From positions 620,001 through 684,000 of the forward strand of contig NZ_JAODUA010000001.1 in assembly GCF_025399895.1 (NCBI RefSeq): a stretch of 64,000 bases of DNA, given 5' to 3'. Within the stretch, counting starts at the first letter, position 1, and each line of letters starts with the position of its first letter. Shown here piece after piece: positions 40,050-48,755 of this stretch. Below the pieces are notes generated by a model that saw only the letters and a program-made list of their open reading frames with translations, ran no database searches and was not told the DNA's origin. The stretch is from Streptomyces sp. ASQP_92. Lineage in GTDB: Bacteria > Actinomycetota > Actinomycetes > Streptomycetales > Streptomycetaceae. Position numbers and translations under genes: made by a program.

Positions 40050-41303
40050 TCAGCGCCTCTTCACCCGCTGAAGCTCCTCGTTCGTCTTGCGGACGACCGC
40101 CTTCAGCTCGCCATCAGGGTTGGCCCCGTCCTTGATGATCCGGTTCAGCGCGTCCTGGTAGGCGGTCTGGAGCACCGGCGTCCACAGCAGCGGCTGGGCG
40201 TACCCGTGGTCCGTCGCATACGCCACCGCGTCCGCCGCCGCGCCCTCGCGCAGCTTGGCCGCCTTCTTGGCGAGCGAGAGCCGGGCCGGGATGTGGAAAC
40301 CATAGGAGAGCGCGAAGTCCGTCTGGAAATCGGCCTGTTCCACCCACAGCCACTTCACATACTCCTTCGCCTCCGCCTGGTGCTTCGAGCGGGTGGACAC
40401 CGCGGCCGCGTACGCCCCGACCGGCACCGACGGCTTCCCGGCCGGCCCGTCCTTGGGGAACGGCAGCACCCCGAAATCGTCGCCGAGCGCCTTGTGCACG
40501 GCGGGCAGCGCCCACAGCCCGGACCATTGCATCGCGGTGAGGCCCTGGATGAACGCCGAGGGGTCCGACCAGTCCGAGGGGGCGCCGAGCAGCAGCGACT
40601 TGTCGGCGTACAGCCGGTGCAGCTTGCCGAGGGTGCGCGCGGCGGCCGGGTCGTCGAAGCCGGCCCTGCCGTCGGCGCCGACCAGGCTGAGCCCGGCCGC
40701 GTACAGGGGCGTACCGCCGAGGACACCGGCCCCGCCGTCGTTGCCGAGGAAGAGGCCCTTGACCGTGTTCCGGGTCAACGCCCTTGCTGCGTCGAGGAGT
40801 TGGTCGAGCGTGGTCGGCGGCTGGACGCCGGCCTGGGCCAGCAGGCTCTTGCGGTAGAAGAGGAACTGGGTATCGACGACCTGGGGGATGCCCCAGATCC
40901 TGCCGTCGTAGGTCTTGGGGGCGAGGACGGCGGGGTTGAAGTCGTCCTTCACCCCGTCGAGCAGCGCGGTGAGATCGGCGACCTGGCCCCCCTGGATCTG
41001 GTCCAGGGTCGGCCCGTTGACCTCGAAGACGTCCGGCCCCGACGAGGTGAGCAGCGCGGCGGCGGTCTGCTGGTCATAGGCACCGGGCCGCCACTGCACG
41101 GCGACCTTCGCCCGGCCGTACGCGGCCGCGTAGCGGCGCACCGCGGCCTCCGTCCCGGCCTCCCCGTACTGGTGGTACCAGTGGTCGAGGGCGACCTTCC
41201 CGTCCGCAGAACCTCCCTTGTCCCGGCCCGAGTTGGAGCCACAGGCGGTGAGCAGGCCGAGTGCGGCCCCGGTGCCGAGCAGTGTCCGGCGGCTGATCGT
41301 CAT
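40050..41303 (-). CDS. ABC importer extracellular solute-binding lipoprotein
   Basis: 417 residues. The signal begins MTISRRTLLGTGAALGLLTAC, containing a twin-arginine-like SRRTLL and a lipobox ending at Cys21, so it is probably exported by Tat and lipid-anchored. The mature part is a family 1 (sugar) binding protein: VALDHWYHQYGEAGTEAAVR and YDGRIWGIPQVVDTQFLFYR are typical. It delivers an unidentified sugar or glycoside to the two permeases downstream. The 253-nt gap upstream separates it from the divergent VOC gene and presumably holds both promoters. Confidence 0.93.
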   Translation of the reverse strand: MTISRRTLLGTGAALGLLTACGSNSGRDKGGSADGKVALDHWYHQYGEAGTEAAVRRYAAAYGRAKVAVQWRPGAYDQQTAAALLTSSGPDVFEVNGPTLDQIQGGQVADLTALLDGVKDDFNPAVLAPKTYDGRIWGIPQVVDTQFLFYRKSLLAQAGVQPPTTLDQLLDAARALTRNTVKGLFLGNDGGAGVLGGTPLYAAGLSLVGADGRAGFDDPAAARTLGKLHRLYADKSLLLGAPSDWSDPSAFIQGLTAMQWSGLWALPAVHKALGDDFGVLPFPKDGPAGKPSVPVGAYAAAVSTRSKHQAEAKEYVKWLWVEQADFQTDFALSYGFHIPARLSLAKKAAKLREGAAADAVAYATDHGYAQPLLWTPVLQTAYQDALNRIIKDGANPDGELKAVVRKTNEELQRVKRR

Positions 41304-41556
41304 GGCGTACGCCCCCTGTTCGTCATTCCGCTGTACGGCTCAACGATCAACCATGCAGGGGGATTACGACAGGGGTATTGCGCCGGTGTGTCGACCGGGC
41401 CGGGCGCGGCCGGACTGCGCCCTGGGCCCCGGCCCGGGGCCGGACGGGGGCACTCTGCCGCCGTCGAAAAAATAATCGCGGTGCGGCGATGAGTTTTCGT
41501 GGGGGCCGCCGTCTACCCCTACGTAAGCGACACCACAGCCCACGAGGGAGCACGAC

Positions 41557-41961
41557 ATGCCCACCATGATCTTCGTCAATCTGCCGGTCAAGGACCTGGA
41601 CCGCTCGAAGGACTTCTTCGGCAAGCTGGGCTACTCCTTCAACCCCCAGTTCACCGACGAGAACGCGGGGTGCCTGGTCATCAGCGAGACGATCTACGCC
41701 ATGCTCCTGACCGAGCCGTTCTTCAAGGGCTTCACGAGCCGCCAGATCGCCGACACCGCGACCACCGTCGAGTCGATCGTCTGCCTGAGCGCGGACAGCC
41801 GCGAGGAGGTGGACCGCCTGGTCGACACCGCCCTCGCCTCCGGCGGCTCGCCCGCCCAGGACACGATGGAGCAGGGCCCCATGTACGGCCGCTCGTTCCT
41901 GGACCCCGACGGCCACCACTGGGAGGTCATGTACATGGACCCGGCCGCCGTCGCCGCCTGA
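41557..41961 (+). CDS. VOC-family (glyoxalase-like) protein
   Basis: 134 residues with the paired beta-alpha-beta-beta-beta fold of the vicinal oxygen chelate family: IFVNLPVKDLDRSKDFFGKL in the first half and GRSFLDPDGHHWEVMYMDP in the second. The C-terminal Glu and His positions could bind a metal. Members include glyoxalases, dioxygenases and resistance proteins, so the exact activity cannot be assigned. GAGGGAG precedes the ATG by 7 nt. Confidence 0.9.
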   Translation: MPTMIFVNLPVKDLDRSKDFFGKLGYSFNPQFTDENAGCLVISETIYAMLLTEPFFKGFTSRQIADTATTVESIVCLSADSREEVDRLVDTALASGGSPAQDTMEQGPMYGRSFLDPDGHHWEVMYMDPAAVAA

Positions 41962-41983
41962 GCCGAACCTGGGGCCGGAGCCC

Positions 41984-42907
41984 TCAGGGCAGGTCGTACG
42001 TCACCGAGGTGAGCCGCTCCGAGGCCTCCCAGAGCCGCTCACCCGCGACGTCGTTCAGCGTCCACTTCGCCCGCCAGGACCTGGCGGGCGCGCCGCGCCA
42101 CATCATCAGGGACGGGCCCGTGAACGAGTCGGGCCCCACCCCCGGCGCGGTCGCCGCGTACAGCGTGGGCAGCGCGCCGTCCTCGGCGGGCTGCGCCAGG
42201 ACACGGTTGCCGAGGGCGACCACCCGCTCGGCTCGCCTGCGGCCCTCCATGCGCACGCCCTGCGTCTGGAGGTTGGTCGCGGCATAGCCGGGGTGCGCCG
42301 CCGCCGCGACGACGTCCGAGCCGGCCGCTCGCAGCCGGCGCGCGAACTCGTGGATGAACAACAGGTTCGCCGTCTTGGACCGCCCGTAGGCCACCCAACG
42401 GCGGTAACCCCGCTCGCTGTTGAGATCACGAAGGTCGATGTTGGCCAGCGCGTGCATCCCGCTGGACACGCTCACCACCCGCGCGGCCCCGGCCGCCCGC
42501 AGCCGCGGCAGCAGCAGCCCGGTGAGCGCGAAGTGGCCGAGGTGGTTGACGCCGAACTGTGTCTCGAACCCGTCGGCCGTCCTGCCGTAGGGGAGTGCCA
42601 TCACGCCCGCGTTGTTGATGAGCAGATCGAGCCGCTCGTACGGAAACGTCGCCGCGAAGTCCCGGACCGAGGACAGATCGGCGAGGTCGAGCCGCCGGAA
42701 CTCGGCCTCGGCACCCGGGACTTCGTCCCTGACGCGCGCCTCGGCCTGCCGTCCGCGCGCTTCGCTGCGGCAGGCGAGCACCACGCGCGCGCCCCTGCGA
42801 GCCAGCTCCCGGGCCGCGACCAGGCCGATGCCGCTGTTCGCCCCGGTGACGACCGCCGTGCGGCCGCCCTGGTCGGGTATGTCCTGAGCACTCCACCCCT
42901 GTGTCAT
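41984..42907 (-). CDS. Short-chain dehydrogenase/reductase (retinol dehydrogenase-like)
   Basis: 307 residues. The NADP-binding motif TGANSGIG is near residue 22, NNAG near 95, Ser in VVSVSSGMHA and the catalytic YGRSK near 170. The overall form resembles long SDRs of the retinol dehydrogenase/WWOX-like group, often annotated as oxidoreductases. The substrate is unknown. A TACCG-GT-CGGTA dyad lies 10 nt upstream of the ATG. It converges on the VOC gene (22-nt gap). Confidence 0.92.
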   Translation of the reverse strand: MTQGWSAQDIPDQGGRTAVVTGANSGIGLVAARELARRGARVVLACRSEARGRQAEARVRDEVPGAEAEFRRLDLADLSSVRDFAATFPYERLDLLINNAGVMALPYGRTADGFETQFGVNHLGHFALTGLLLPRLRAAGAARVVSVSSGMHALANIDLRDLNSERGYRRWVAYGRSKTANLLFIHEFARRLRAAGSDVVAAAAHPGYAATNLQTQGVRMEGRRRAERVVALGNRVLAQPAEDGALPTLYAATAPGVGPDSFTGPSLMMWRGAPARSWRAKWTLNDVAGERLWEASERLTSVTYDLP

Positions 42908-42916
42908 GCTCCCACC

Positions 42917-42928
42917 GTACCGGTCGGT
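42917..42928 (-). promoter_or_regulatory. Candidate operator TACCG-GT-CGGTA
   Basis: A perfect 5-bp inverted repeat with a 2-nt centre lies 10 nt upstream of the SDR start. ACCG-N2-CGGT is a common core of TetR-type operators. It would overlap the promoter or 5' leader of the SDR gene. Confidence 0.4.
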
Positions 42929-42971
42929 ATGCCGAGTGGGCAGGGCGTGGCGGGAGGGGCACCCCGGAGGG

Positions 42972-43748
42972 TCAGGCGGAGGCGCCGCCGTCGATGACGA
43001 AATCCGTACCGACGACCGAGGCGGCGTCGTCGGAGGCCAGGTACAGCACGGCCGCGGCGGCTTCCGCGGTGGTCGAGACCCGGCCGAGCGGCTGGTTCTC
43101 CTTCATCCGGGCCGCCCGATCCGCCTCGCTCTCGCCGGGGCGCAGCGACATGGTGGTGTCGAGGGGGCCCGGGCTCACCGCGTTGATCCGCACCCCGTCC
43201 CGAATGTGGTCGAGCGCGGCGCCCCTGGTGAGCGCGCTGACGGCGGCCTTGGACGCGGCGTACGCGGCAAGCCCCGGGCGCCTGCTGTGGGCGCCCAGGT
43301 TGGAGGCGATGTTGACGATGGCGCCGCCGGACGGCTGGGTGCGCATCCGGGCGATCTCGGCCTGGAGGGCATGGAATACGCCGGTGACGTTGACGGATAT
43401 CAATGTCTGCCAGTCGTCCTCCGACAGCTCGACGAGGGGCGTGCCACCGCGGAAGACGCCGGCGTTGTTGACCGCGACATCGAGGGAGCCGTACCGCTCG
43501 GCCACTCCGGCCACCAGGGCGCGTACGGCCGGGGGGCTGGAGACATCGGCGACGAACGCGGCCGCCGTGCCACCCGCCCGCGTGATCAGTGCGGCCGTCT
43601 CGTCGAGGGACGCGGCCGTACGGCCGGCGACGGCGACCCGGGCCCCCTCGGCGGCGAAGGCGAGGGCCACGGCACGGCCGAGGCCGGAGCCGGCGCCGGT
43701 GACGAGAACGGTCTTGTGCGCGAAACGGGCCTGCATGGGGGCCTGCAT
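42972..43748 (-). CDS. Short-chain dehydrogenase/reductase (FabG-like)
   Basis: About 258 residues, classical SDR. The NAD(P) motif TGAGSGLG is near residue 16, NNAG near 92, Ser in VNIASNLG and YAASKAAV as the catalytic Tyr-Lys pair near 160. The family reduces ketones or oxidises secondary alcohols. The start is ATG 43748 or ATG 43736. A TTG at 43760 would place the operator inside the gene. The TetR regulator lies just upstream on the same strand, and both genes share a 16-nt site. Confidence 0.9.
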   Translation of the reverse strand: MQAPMQARFAHKTVLVTGAGSGLGRAVALAFAAEGARVAVAGRTAASLDETAALITRAGGTAAAFVADVSSPPAVRALVAGVAERYGSLDVAVNNAGVFRGGTPLVELSEDDWQTLISVNVTGVFHALQAEIARMRTQPSGGAIVNIASNLGAHSRRPGLAAYAASKAAVSALTRGAALDHIRDGVRINAVSPGPLDTTMSLRPGESEADRAARMKENQPLGRVSTTAEAAAAVLYLASDDAASVVGTDFVIDGGASA

Positions 43749-43751
43749 ATT

Positions 43752-43767
43752 CTTGACCAATCGTTCT
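43752..43767 (-). promoter_or_regulatory. TetR operator candidate, copy 1 (SDR promoter)
   Basis: CTTGACCAATCGTTCT matches the reverse complement of the site at 44420-44435 at 14 of 16 positions. It lies directly in front of the SDR start. Confidence 0.65.
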
Positions 43768-43813
43768 GTTATGAGGACGTGCGAGTGATCCCGCCGTCCG
43801 CTGATGGCAGGTG

Positions 43814-44398
43814 TCAGTCGAGGATGGTCAGAATCTGTTCGGTGGCATCCCGTACGCGGCGCGGCTCATCGGACGCCTTGCCGACGACCCGTACCCCCTG
43901 GAGGAAGACGAGCAGCATCCGGGCGAGCCCGCGCGGATCGCGGCCGGGTGCCAGCTCGCCCTGTGCCTGCGCCCGCACGAGCGCCGAGTGCAGCAGCGTC
44001 TCCAGGTGCTCCCAGCCGCGCTCGACCCGCCGGGCCGCGGCGCTGTCGTGCGGGCCCAGCTCGGCCGCGGTGTTGGTGAGGAAGCAGCCGGCCGCGCGGG
44101 ATCCGCTCGCCGTCGACTCGGCGGCGAAGCGCCGCACCACGCCGCGCACGGCGGGCAGTGCGGCGCCGGGGCCCGAAAGCTCGGTCAGCAGCCGGGGGTC
44201 GTGGTGCTCGCTGTAGCGGTCGAGCGCCTTGAGGTACAGCTCGTGCTTGTTGCCGAACGTCGCGTAGATGCTGGCGCGGCCGATGCCGAGGTGGTCGACG
44301 AGGTCCGCCATCGACGTCGCCTCGTAGCCGCGCCGCCAGAACAGCTCCAGGGCCGACTGAAGTGCGGCGTCCGGGTCGAATTCCTTGGTCCTGGCCAC
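43814..44398 (-). CDS. TetR-family repressor
   Basis: 194 residues. Helix-turn-helix at about residues 10-55: MADLVDHLGIGRASIYATFG. The C-terminal region includes RAAGCFLTNTAAELGPHD, typical of regulators of redox enzymes in this family (TetR_C tail with a Cys). It sits 65 nt upstream of the SDR gene and 9 nt downstream of nirD, all on the minus strand. The near-identical sites in front of both genes suggest that it represses itself and the reductase. Confidence 0.92.
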   Translation of the reverse strand: MARTKEFDPDAALQSALELFWRRGYEATSMADLVDHLGIGRASIYATFGNKHELYLKALDRYSEHHDPRLLTELSGPGAALPAVRGVVRRFAAESTASGSRAAGCFLTNTAAELGPHDSAAARRVERGWEHLETLLHSALVRAQAQGELAPGRDPRGLARMLLVFLQGVRVVGKASDEPRRVRDATEQILTILD

Positions 44399-44407
44399 AC
44401 CGGAACG

Positions 44408-44746
44408 CTACGACTTACTGGAACGATCGGTCAAGTACGTCTGGACGGCCTGTGCCTCGTCGTCGAGGCAGGCTCCCGTCTCCAGGTCGAAGCGGTGCTT
44501 GAGGAGCGGGGAGGCGACATAGGGGCGGCCCTCCGGCGTCGAGCCGAGCAGCCCGCGCGAGAGCACATAGGCGCCGGTGAACGGGTCGCGGTTGTCGATC
44601 GCGTACGTCCGGCCGCGCCGGTCGGCGAAGACGGCGGCCTGGCGGCCGTCGGGCAGCAGCGCCGCGACCCCGCGCCCGGGGGTGAGGCGGGCGGCCTCGC
44701 AGATCTCGAACCAGCCTTCGTCCAGCTTGAGTTGGACCATCGTCAT
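44408..44746 (-). CDS. nirD: Nitrite reductase small subunit NirD
   Basis: 112 residues with the Rieske-like fold of NirD. Sequence reads FEICEAARLTPGRGVAALLP and RTYAIDNRDPFTGAYVLSRG. The usual Rieske Cys/His cluster ligands are absent, as is normal for assimilatory NirD. It partners NirB in reducing nitrite to ammonium with NAD(P)H. Its ATG overlaps the nirB stop by 4 nt. Its 3' end carries a likely TetR operator for the next gene. Confidence 0.95.
   Translation of the reverse strand: MTMVQLKLDEGWFEICEAARLTPGRGVAALLPDGRQAAVFADRRGRTYAIDNRDPFTGAYVLSRGLLGSTPEGRPYVASPLLKHRFDLETGACLDDEAQAVQTYLTDRSSKS
44420..44435 (-). promoter_or_regulatory. TetR operator candidate, copy 2 (inside the end of nirD)
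   Basis: GGAACGATCGGTCAAG on the plus strand reads CTTGACCGATCGTTCC on the minus strand, a 14/16 match to the site in front of the SDR gene. It lies 21 nt upstream of the TetR start, within the last codons of nirD. The core GAACGATCGGTC is a near palindrome. Confidence 0.65.
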
Positions 44747-47256
44747 CGGGTTGCTCCCAGGGTGAGGAGGGGGAGTTCGGGCTTGATCTGATCGCGCTCG
44801 GGAACGAACCGGACCGAGGGGTCGGGCGCGCCGGGCGCGTTCACGAAGGACACGAAGCGGGAGAGCCGCTCGGGGTCGTCGAGGGTCTCGGCCCACTCGT
44901 CGCGGTAGCCCGCCACGTGCGCGGCCATCAGGGCCTCCAGCTCGGCGCAGATGCCGAGCGAGTCGTTCACCACCACGTCCTTGACGTGGGCGAGGCCGCC
45001 CTCGATCCGCTCCAGCCACACGGAGGTGCGCTCCAGGCGGTCGGCGGTGCGGATGTAGAACATCAGGAACCTGTCGATCAGACGGACAAGTTCGTCATCT
45101 GTCAGGTCCTGCGCCAGCAGATCGGCGTGGCGCGGGCTCGCTCCGCCGTTGCCGCCGACGTACAGGTTCCAGCCATTGGCCGTGGCGATCACACCGAAGT
45201 CCTTCGACTGGGCCTCGGCGCACTCGCGGGCGCAGCCGGATACCGCCGACTTCAGCTTGTGCGGCGAGCGCAGACCCCGGTAGCGCAGCTCCAGATCGAT
45301 CGCCATCCGCACCGAGTCCTGCACTCCGTAGCGGCACCAGGTCTGTCCCACACATGACTTGACCGTGCGCAACGACTTGCCGTACGCGTGACCGGACTCG
45401 AAGCCGGCGTCCACCAACCGGGTCCAGATGGAGGGGAGTTGGTCGACGCGCGCGCCGAACAGGTCGATGCGCTGGCCACCGGTGATCTTCGTGTAGAGAC
45501 CGAAGTCCCGGGCCACCTCGCCGATCACGATGAGCTTGTCGGGGGTGATCTCGCCGCCCGGGATGCGCGGCACGATCGAATAGGAGCCGTTGCGCTGCAG
45601 GTTGGCGAGGAAGTGGTCGTTGGTGTCCTGGAGGGCGGCCTGCTCGCCGTCGAGGATGTGCCCGTTGCCGAGGGCGGCCAGGATCGAGGCGATCGCCGGC
45701 TTGCAGGTCTCGCAGCCCTCGCCGCCGCGCGCCGCCTCGCGGCCGTACCCGTCGAGGAGCTCGGTGAACGAGGTCAGGCGGAGCGCGAGGGCGATCTCGT
45801 ACAGCTCCTGACGGGTCTGCGCGAAGCAGGTGCACAGGCCGCCGTCGCCGGACTTGGGGAGCAGCATGCCGATCGTCTTGACGCAACTCCCGCAGCCCGT
45901 ACCGGCCTTGGTGCACTTCTTGACCTCGGGCAGCGAGGAGCAGGCGGTGATCGCGCCCTTGGTGACGTTGTGGCAGGAGCAGATGACGGCGTCGTCCGGC
46001 AGGGACTCGGGGCCGAGCGCCGCGGGCGCGCCCAGCCCGGCCGGCAGCACCAGCTGCTCGGGGGCGACGGGCGGCACGTGCCCGGTGAGCGGGCGCAGCA
46101 TGCCGTACGCGTCCGCGTCGCCGACCAGGACGCCGCCAAGCAGCACGCCCTCGGAGGAGACCACGAGCTTCTTGTAGACGCCGGAGCGCGAGTCCGAGTA
46201 GACGACGTCCAGGCAGCCGTCGGCCGTGCCGTGCGCGTCGCCGAACGACGCCACATCGACGCCGAGCAGCTTCAGCTTCGTCGACAGATCGGCCCCCGAG
46301 AAGGCGCGGGAGCCGGCGGCGGCGATCGCGTCGGCGGCCGTCTCGGCCATGTCGTACCCCGGCGCTACCAGGCCGTAGACCCGGCCGTCGGCGGCCAGGG
46401 CGCACTCGCCGATCGCGAACACGGCGGGGTCGCTGGTGCGGCACTGCTCGTCGACGACGATGCCGCCGCGCTCGCCGACGTCGAGGCCGCAGTCGCGGGC
46501 TAGCTGGTCGCGCGGACGGACACCGGCGGAGAACACCACGAGATCGGTCGACAGATGAGAGCTGTCAGAAAGGGTCATTCCATTGACGCGGCCCTCGTCG
46601 TCGGCCGTGATCTCCTGGGTGCCGACCCCCGTGTGCACGGTGAGGCCCATGTTCTCGATGGTGCGCAGGAGGGCCGCGCCGCCGCCCTCGTCGACCTGCA
46701 CCGGCATCAGCCGGGGCGCGAACTCCACGATGTGGGTGGCCAGTCCGAGTCCGTCGAGCGCTCCGGCCGCCTCCAGTCCGAGCAGCCCGCCGCCCACCAC
46801 CGCACCGGTCGTCGCGGTCTTCGCGTACGCCTCGATGGCCAGGAGGTCCTCGATCGTCCGGTAGACGAAACAACCGGGGAGGTCCTTGCCGGGCACGGGC
46901 GGCACGAACGGGTACGAGCCGGTGGCCATCACCAGCGTGTCGTAGGCGAAGGTCCGCCCCGAGCGCGCGGTGACCGTGCGGGCGGCCCGGTCGACCGACT
47001 CGGCGGGGTCGTCGACGTACAGCTCGATCCCGTACCGCGCCATGAAGTCGTCGGGAACGAGGCTGAGTTCGTCGGGCGTCTTCCCCTGGAAGTAGGACGT
47101 GAGCTGGACCCGGTCGTAGGCGGGGCGGGGCTCCTCGCACAGCACCACCACCCGGGTCCTCTCGGTGGCGCCACGCTCGGCGAGGGCCTCCAGGAAGCGC
47201 TGGCCGACCATGCCGTGGCCGATGACCACGAGGGTGGAAAGGTGTTCGGTGGACAC
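44743..47256 (-). CDS. nirB: Assimilatory nitrite reductase large subunit NirB
   Basis: 837 residues. It reduces nitrite to ammonium by six electrons with NAD(P)H, FAD, iron-sulfur clusters and siroheme. N-terminal FAD/NAD(P) domain (about 1-400; VVIGHGMVGQRFLEAL). The BFD-like [2Fe-2S] region has CSCHNVTKGAI and KAGTGCGSC. The C-terminal siroheme/[4Fe-4S] domain has TVKSCVGQTWCRYGVQDS and SAVSGCARECAEAQ. GTG 47256 follows GGAGG. It starts 1 nt after the upstream oxidoreductase stop. Confidence 0.97.
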   Translation of the reverse strand: MSTEHLSTLVVIGHGMVGQRFLEALAERGATERTRVVVLCEEPRPAYDRVQLTSYFQGKTPDELSLVPDDFMARYGIELYVDDPAESVDRAARTVTARSGRTFAYDTLVMATGSYPFVPPVPGKDLPGCFVYRTIEDLLAIEAYAKTATTGAVVGGGLLGLEAAGALDGLGLATHIVEFAPRLMPVQVDEGGGAALLRTIENMGLTVHTGVGTQEITADDEGRVNGMTLSDSSHLSTDLVVFSAGVRPRDQLARDCGLDVGERGGIVVDEQCRTSDPAVFAIGECALAADGRVYGLVAPGYDMAETAADAIAAAGSRAFSGADLSTKLKLLGVDVASFGDAHGTADGCLDVVYSDSRSGVYKKLVVSSEGVLLGGVLVGDADAYGMLRPLTGHVPPVAPEQLVLPAGLGAPAALGPESLPDDAVICSCHNVTKGAITACSSLPEVKKCTKAGTGCGSCVKTIGMLLPKSGDGGLCTCFAQTRQELYEIALALRLTSFTELLDGYGREAARGGEGCETCKPAIASILAALGNGHILDGEQAALQDTNDHFLANLQRNGSYSIVPRIPGGEITPDKLIVIGEVARDFGLYTKITGGQRIDLFGARVDQLPSIWTRLVDAGFESGHAYGKSLRTVKSCVGQTWCRYGVQDSVRMAIDLELRYRGLRSPHKLKSAVSGCARECAEAQSKDFGVIATANGWNLYVGGNGGASPRHADLLAQDLTDDELVRLIDRFLMFYIRTADRLERTSVWLERIEGGLAHVKDVVVNDSLGICAELEALMAAHVAGYRDEWAETLDDPERLSRFVSFVNAPGAPDPSVRFVPERDQIKPELPLLTLGATR

Positions 47257-47257
47257 G

Positions 47258-48430
47258 TCAGGAACCTCCGTCGTGGGTGAGCAGGTGGAGCAGGGGCGCG
47301 TCCGGAACGGGCTCGTAGCCCTCCCAGGTCCGGGCGAGCGCCCCGACCGCCCCGAGATCGCCGAGGAGTACGCCCCCGACCAGGCGATCGCCGCGCACGA
47401 CGACCTTGCGGTAGGCGCCCCGGGTCGCGTCCGCGAGATGCGCCACGTCGTCACCGGGGCGCGGTGTGGGCTCGCCGAAGGCGGCGAGGTCCAGCGGGCG
47501 CGGGCCGCCCAGGGTGAGCCGGGTCAGACCGCGCGTCCCGGAGTAGGAGCCGCGCCCGGTCGAGAGCAACGCGCCCAGCGCGTCGGCCTGTTCGAGCGCC
47601 GGACCCGCGAGCCCGTACACCGTTCCCCGGTGCTCGGCGCAGTCGCCCACGGCGTGGATGTGCGGGTCCGAGGTGCGCAGCTCGTCGTCGACGACGACGC
47701 CCTGGCGGACGTCGAGGCCGGCGTCGAGCGCGAGCCCGGTCCGGGGGCGCACGCCGGTGGCCAGGACGACGAGTTCGGCGCCGAGGACGAATCCGTCGGC
47801 GAGTTCGACGTCCGTGCCGGCCGGGCCGGTCAGGCCCCGCACCCGGCACTCGGTGTGTACCTCCACGCCGAGGAGTTCGAGATGGGCACGGACCAACAGG
47901 GATGCCTCGGCGTCCAGTTGCCGTTCCATCAGGCGCTCGCCCTGCTGGGCGAGGACGACCTGGGCTCCGCACTCGGCGAGCGCCCGGGCGGCCATCACGC
48001 CGAGCAGCCCGCCTCCGATGACCACCGCACGCGTGCCCGCGCGCGCCTTCTCGCGCAGCGCGAGGGCGTCGTCGAGCGTGCGGAAGGGGTGGACGCCCTC
48101 GGGCAGCCGTCCCTCGCGCAGTCCCCGCAGCGGCGGCAGCACCGGGTTCGAGCCGGTCGCGAGCACGAGGCGGCCGTAGGGGACGGCGCTCCCGTCGTCG
48201 CAGTGCACCCTGCGCGCCGCGCGGTCGATCCGCACCGCCCGCACCCCGCGCCGCACCGGAACCGGCGGCAGCGCGATCACCTCGGGCCCGTACCGCCCGG
48301 CGAGGACCTCCGCGAGGAGCACCCGGTTGTACGGGGCGTGGCTCTCCTCGCCGATGACGGTCACCGGGACATGCCGGGCCAGGCGGGCACCCGCTGTGCC
48401 GCCGCCGATCACCACGATGTCCGTACTCAT
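47258..48430 (-). CDS. FAD-dependent NAD(P) oxidoreductase of the nitrite reductase operon
   Basis: 390 residues. The two dinucleotide motifs are IVVIGGGTAGARLARH at the N-terminus and AVVIGGGLLGVMAARAL near residue 140. The FAD-contact ATG motif is VLATGVRP and the C-terminal DPHIHAVGDCAEH binds FAD. It resembles the flavin half of NirB and is usually found as the first gene of actinobacterial nirB operons, where it may pass electrons to NirB or to an NADH-linked partner. The stop and nirB GTG are adjacent (TGACGTG). It is the first gene of this operon. Confidence 0.9.
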   Translation of the reverse strand: MSTDIVVIGGGTAGARLARHVPVTVIGEESHAPYNRVLLAEVLAGRYGPEVIALPPVPVRRGVRAVRIDRAARRVHCDDGSAVPYGRLVLATGSNPVLPPLRGLREGRLPEGVHPFRTLDDALALREKARAGTRAVVIGGGLLGVMAARALAECGAQVVLAQQGERLMERQLDAEASLLVRAHLELLGVEVHTECRVRGLTGPAGTDVELADGFVLGAELVVLATGVRPRTGLALDAGLDVRQGVVVDDELRTSDPHIHAVGDCAEHRGTVYGLAGPALEQADALGALLSTGRGSYSGTRGLTRLTLGGPRPLDLAAFGEPTPRPGDDVAHLADATRGAYRKVVVRGDRLVGGVLLGDLGAVGALARTWEGYEPVPDAPLLHLLTHDGGS

Positions 48431-48755
48431 GTGCCCAGCGTGCGCGACGGCTGTTACCCGGCCGCATCCCGCCGATTTCCACGGGGGAACCTTGAGCTCA
48501 GCGGGTCGGAGGGCGAGGTGTGAGGGCCGGGCCGCCGTCGCGCCCTCGCGGGATCCCCGGGGAGGGGGGTGGTGGCGCTGGGTGACGTGGGGGCCGGTGA
48601 GGTCGCGGTGCGGTGGTGGGGGCCGGTGAGGGCGAGGCACGGCGGTGGGGGCCGGCGGAGGTCGATGCGGGGTGGGGTGGGGTGGGGTAAACCGAACCAT
48701 GAAGTTCCGTGCTGGCACGATCGAAACGGCGGGGCGGGGGCGGGAGCCTTGACGC
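48431..48755. promoter_or_regulatory. Divergent intergenic region with 29-bp tandem repeat and GTTAC element
   Basis: Three imperfect units beginning GTGGGGGCCGG(T/C)G start at 48587, 48616 and 48645, a 29-nt period, in G-rich DNA. Closer to the oxidoreductase start, GTTAC (48453-48457) resembles half of a GlnR/NnaR-type nitrogen site, but no complete site was found. The region presumably holds the promoters of the nir operon and of the sensor-domain gene. Confidence 0.5.

Noticed and set aside
44408..44746. NirD lacking Rieske cluster ligands
   Set aside because: This is normal for assimilatory NirD proteins and does not indicate a broken gene.
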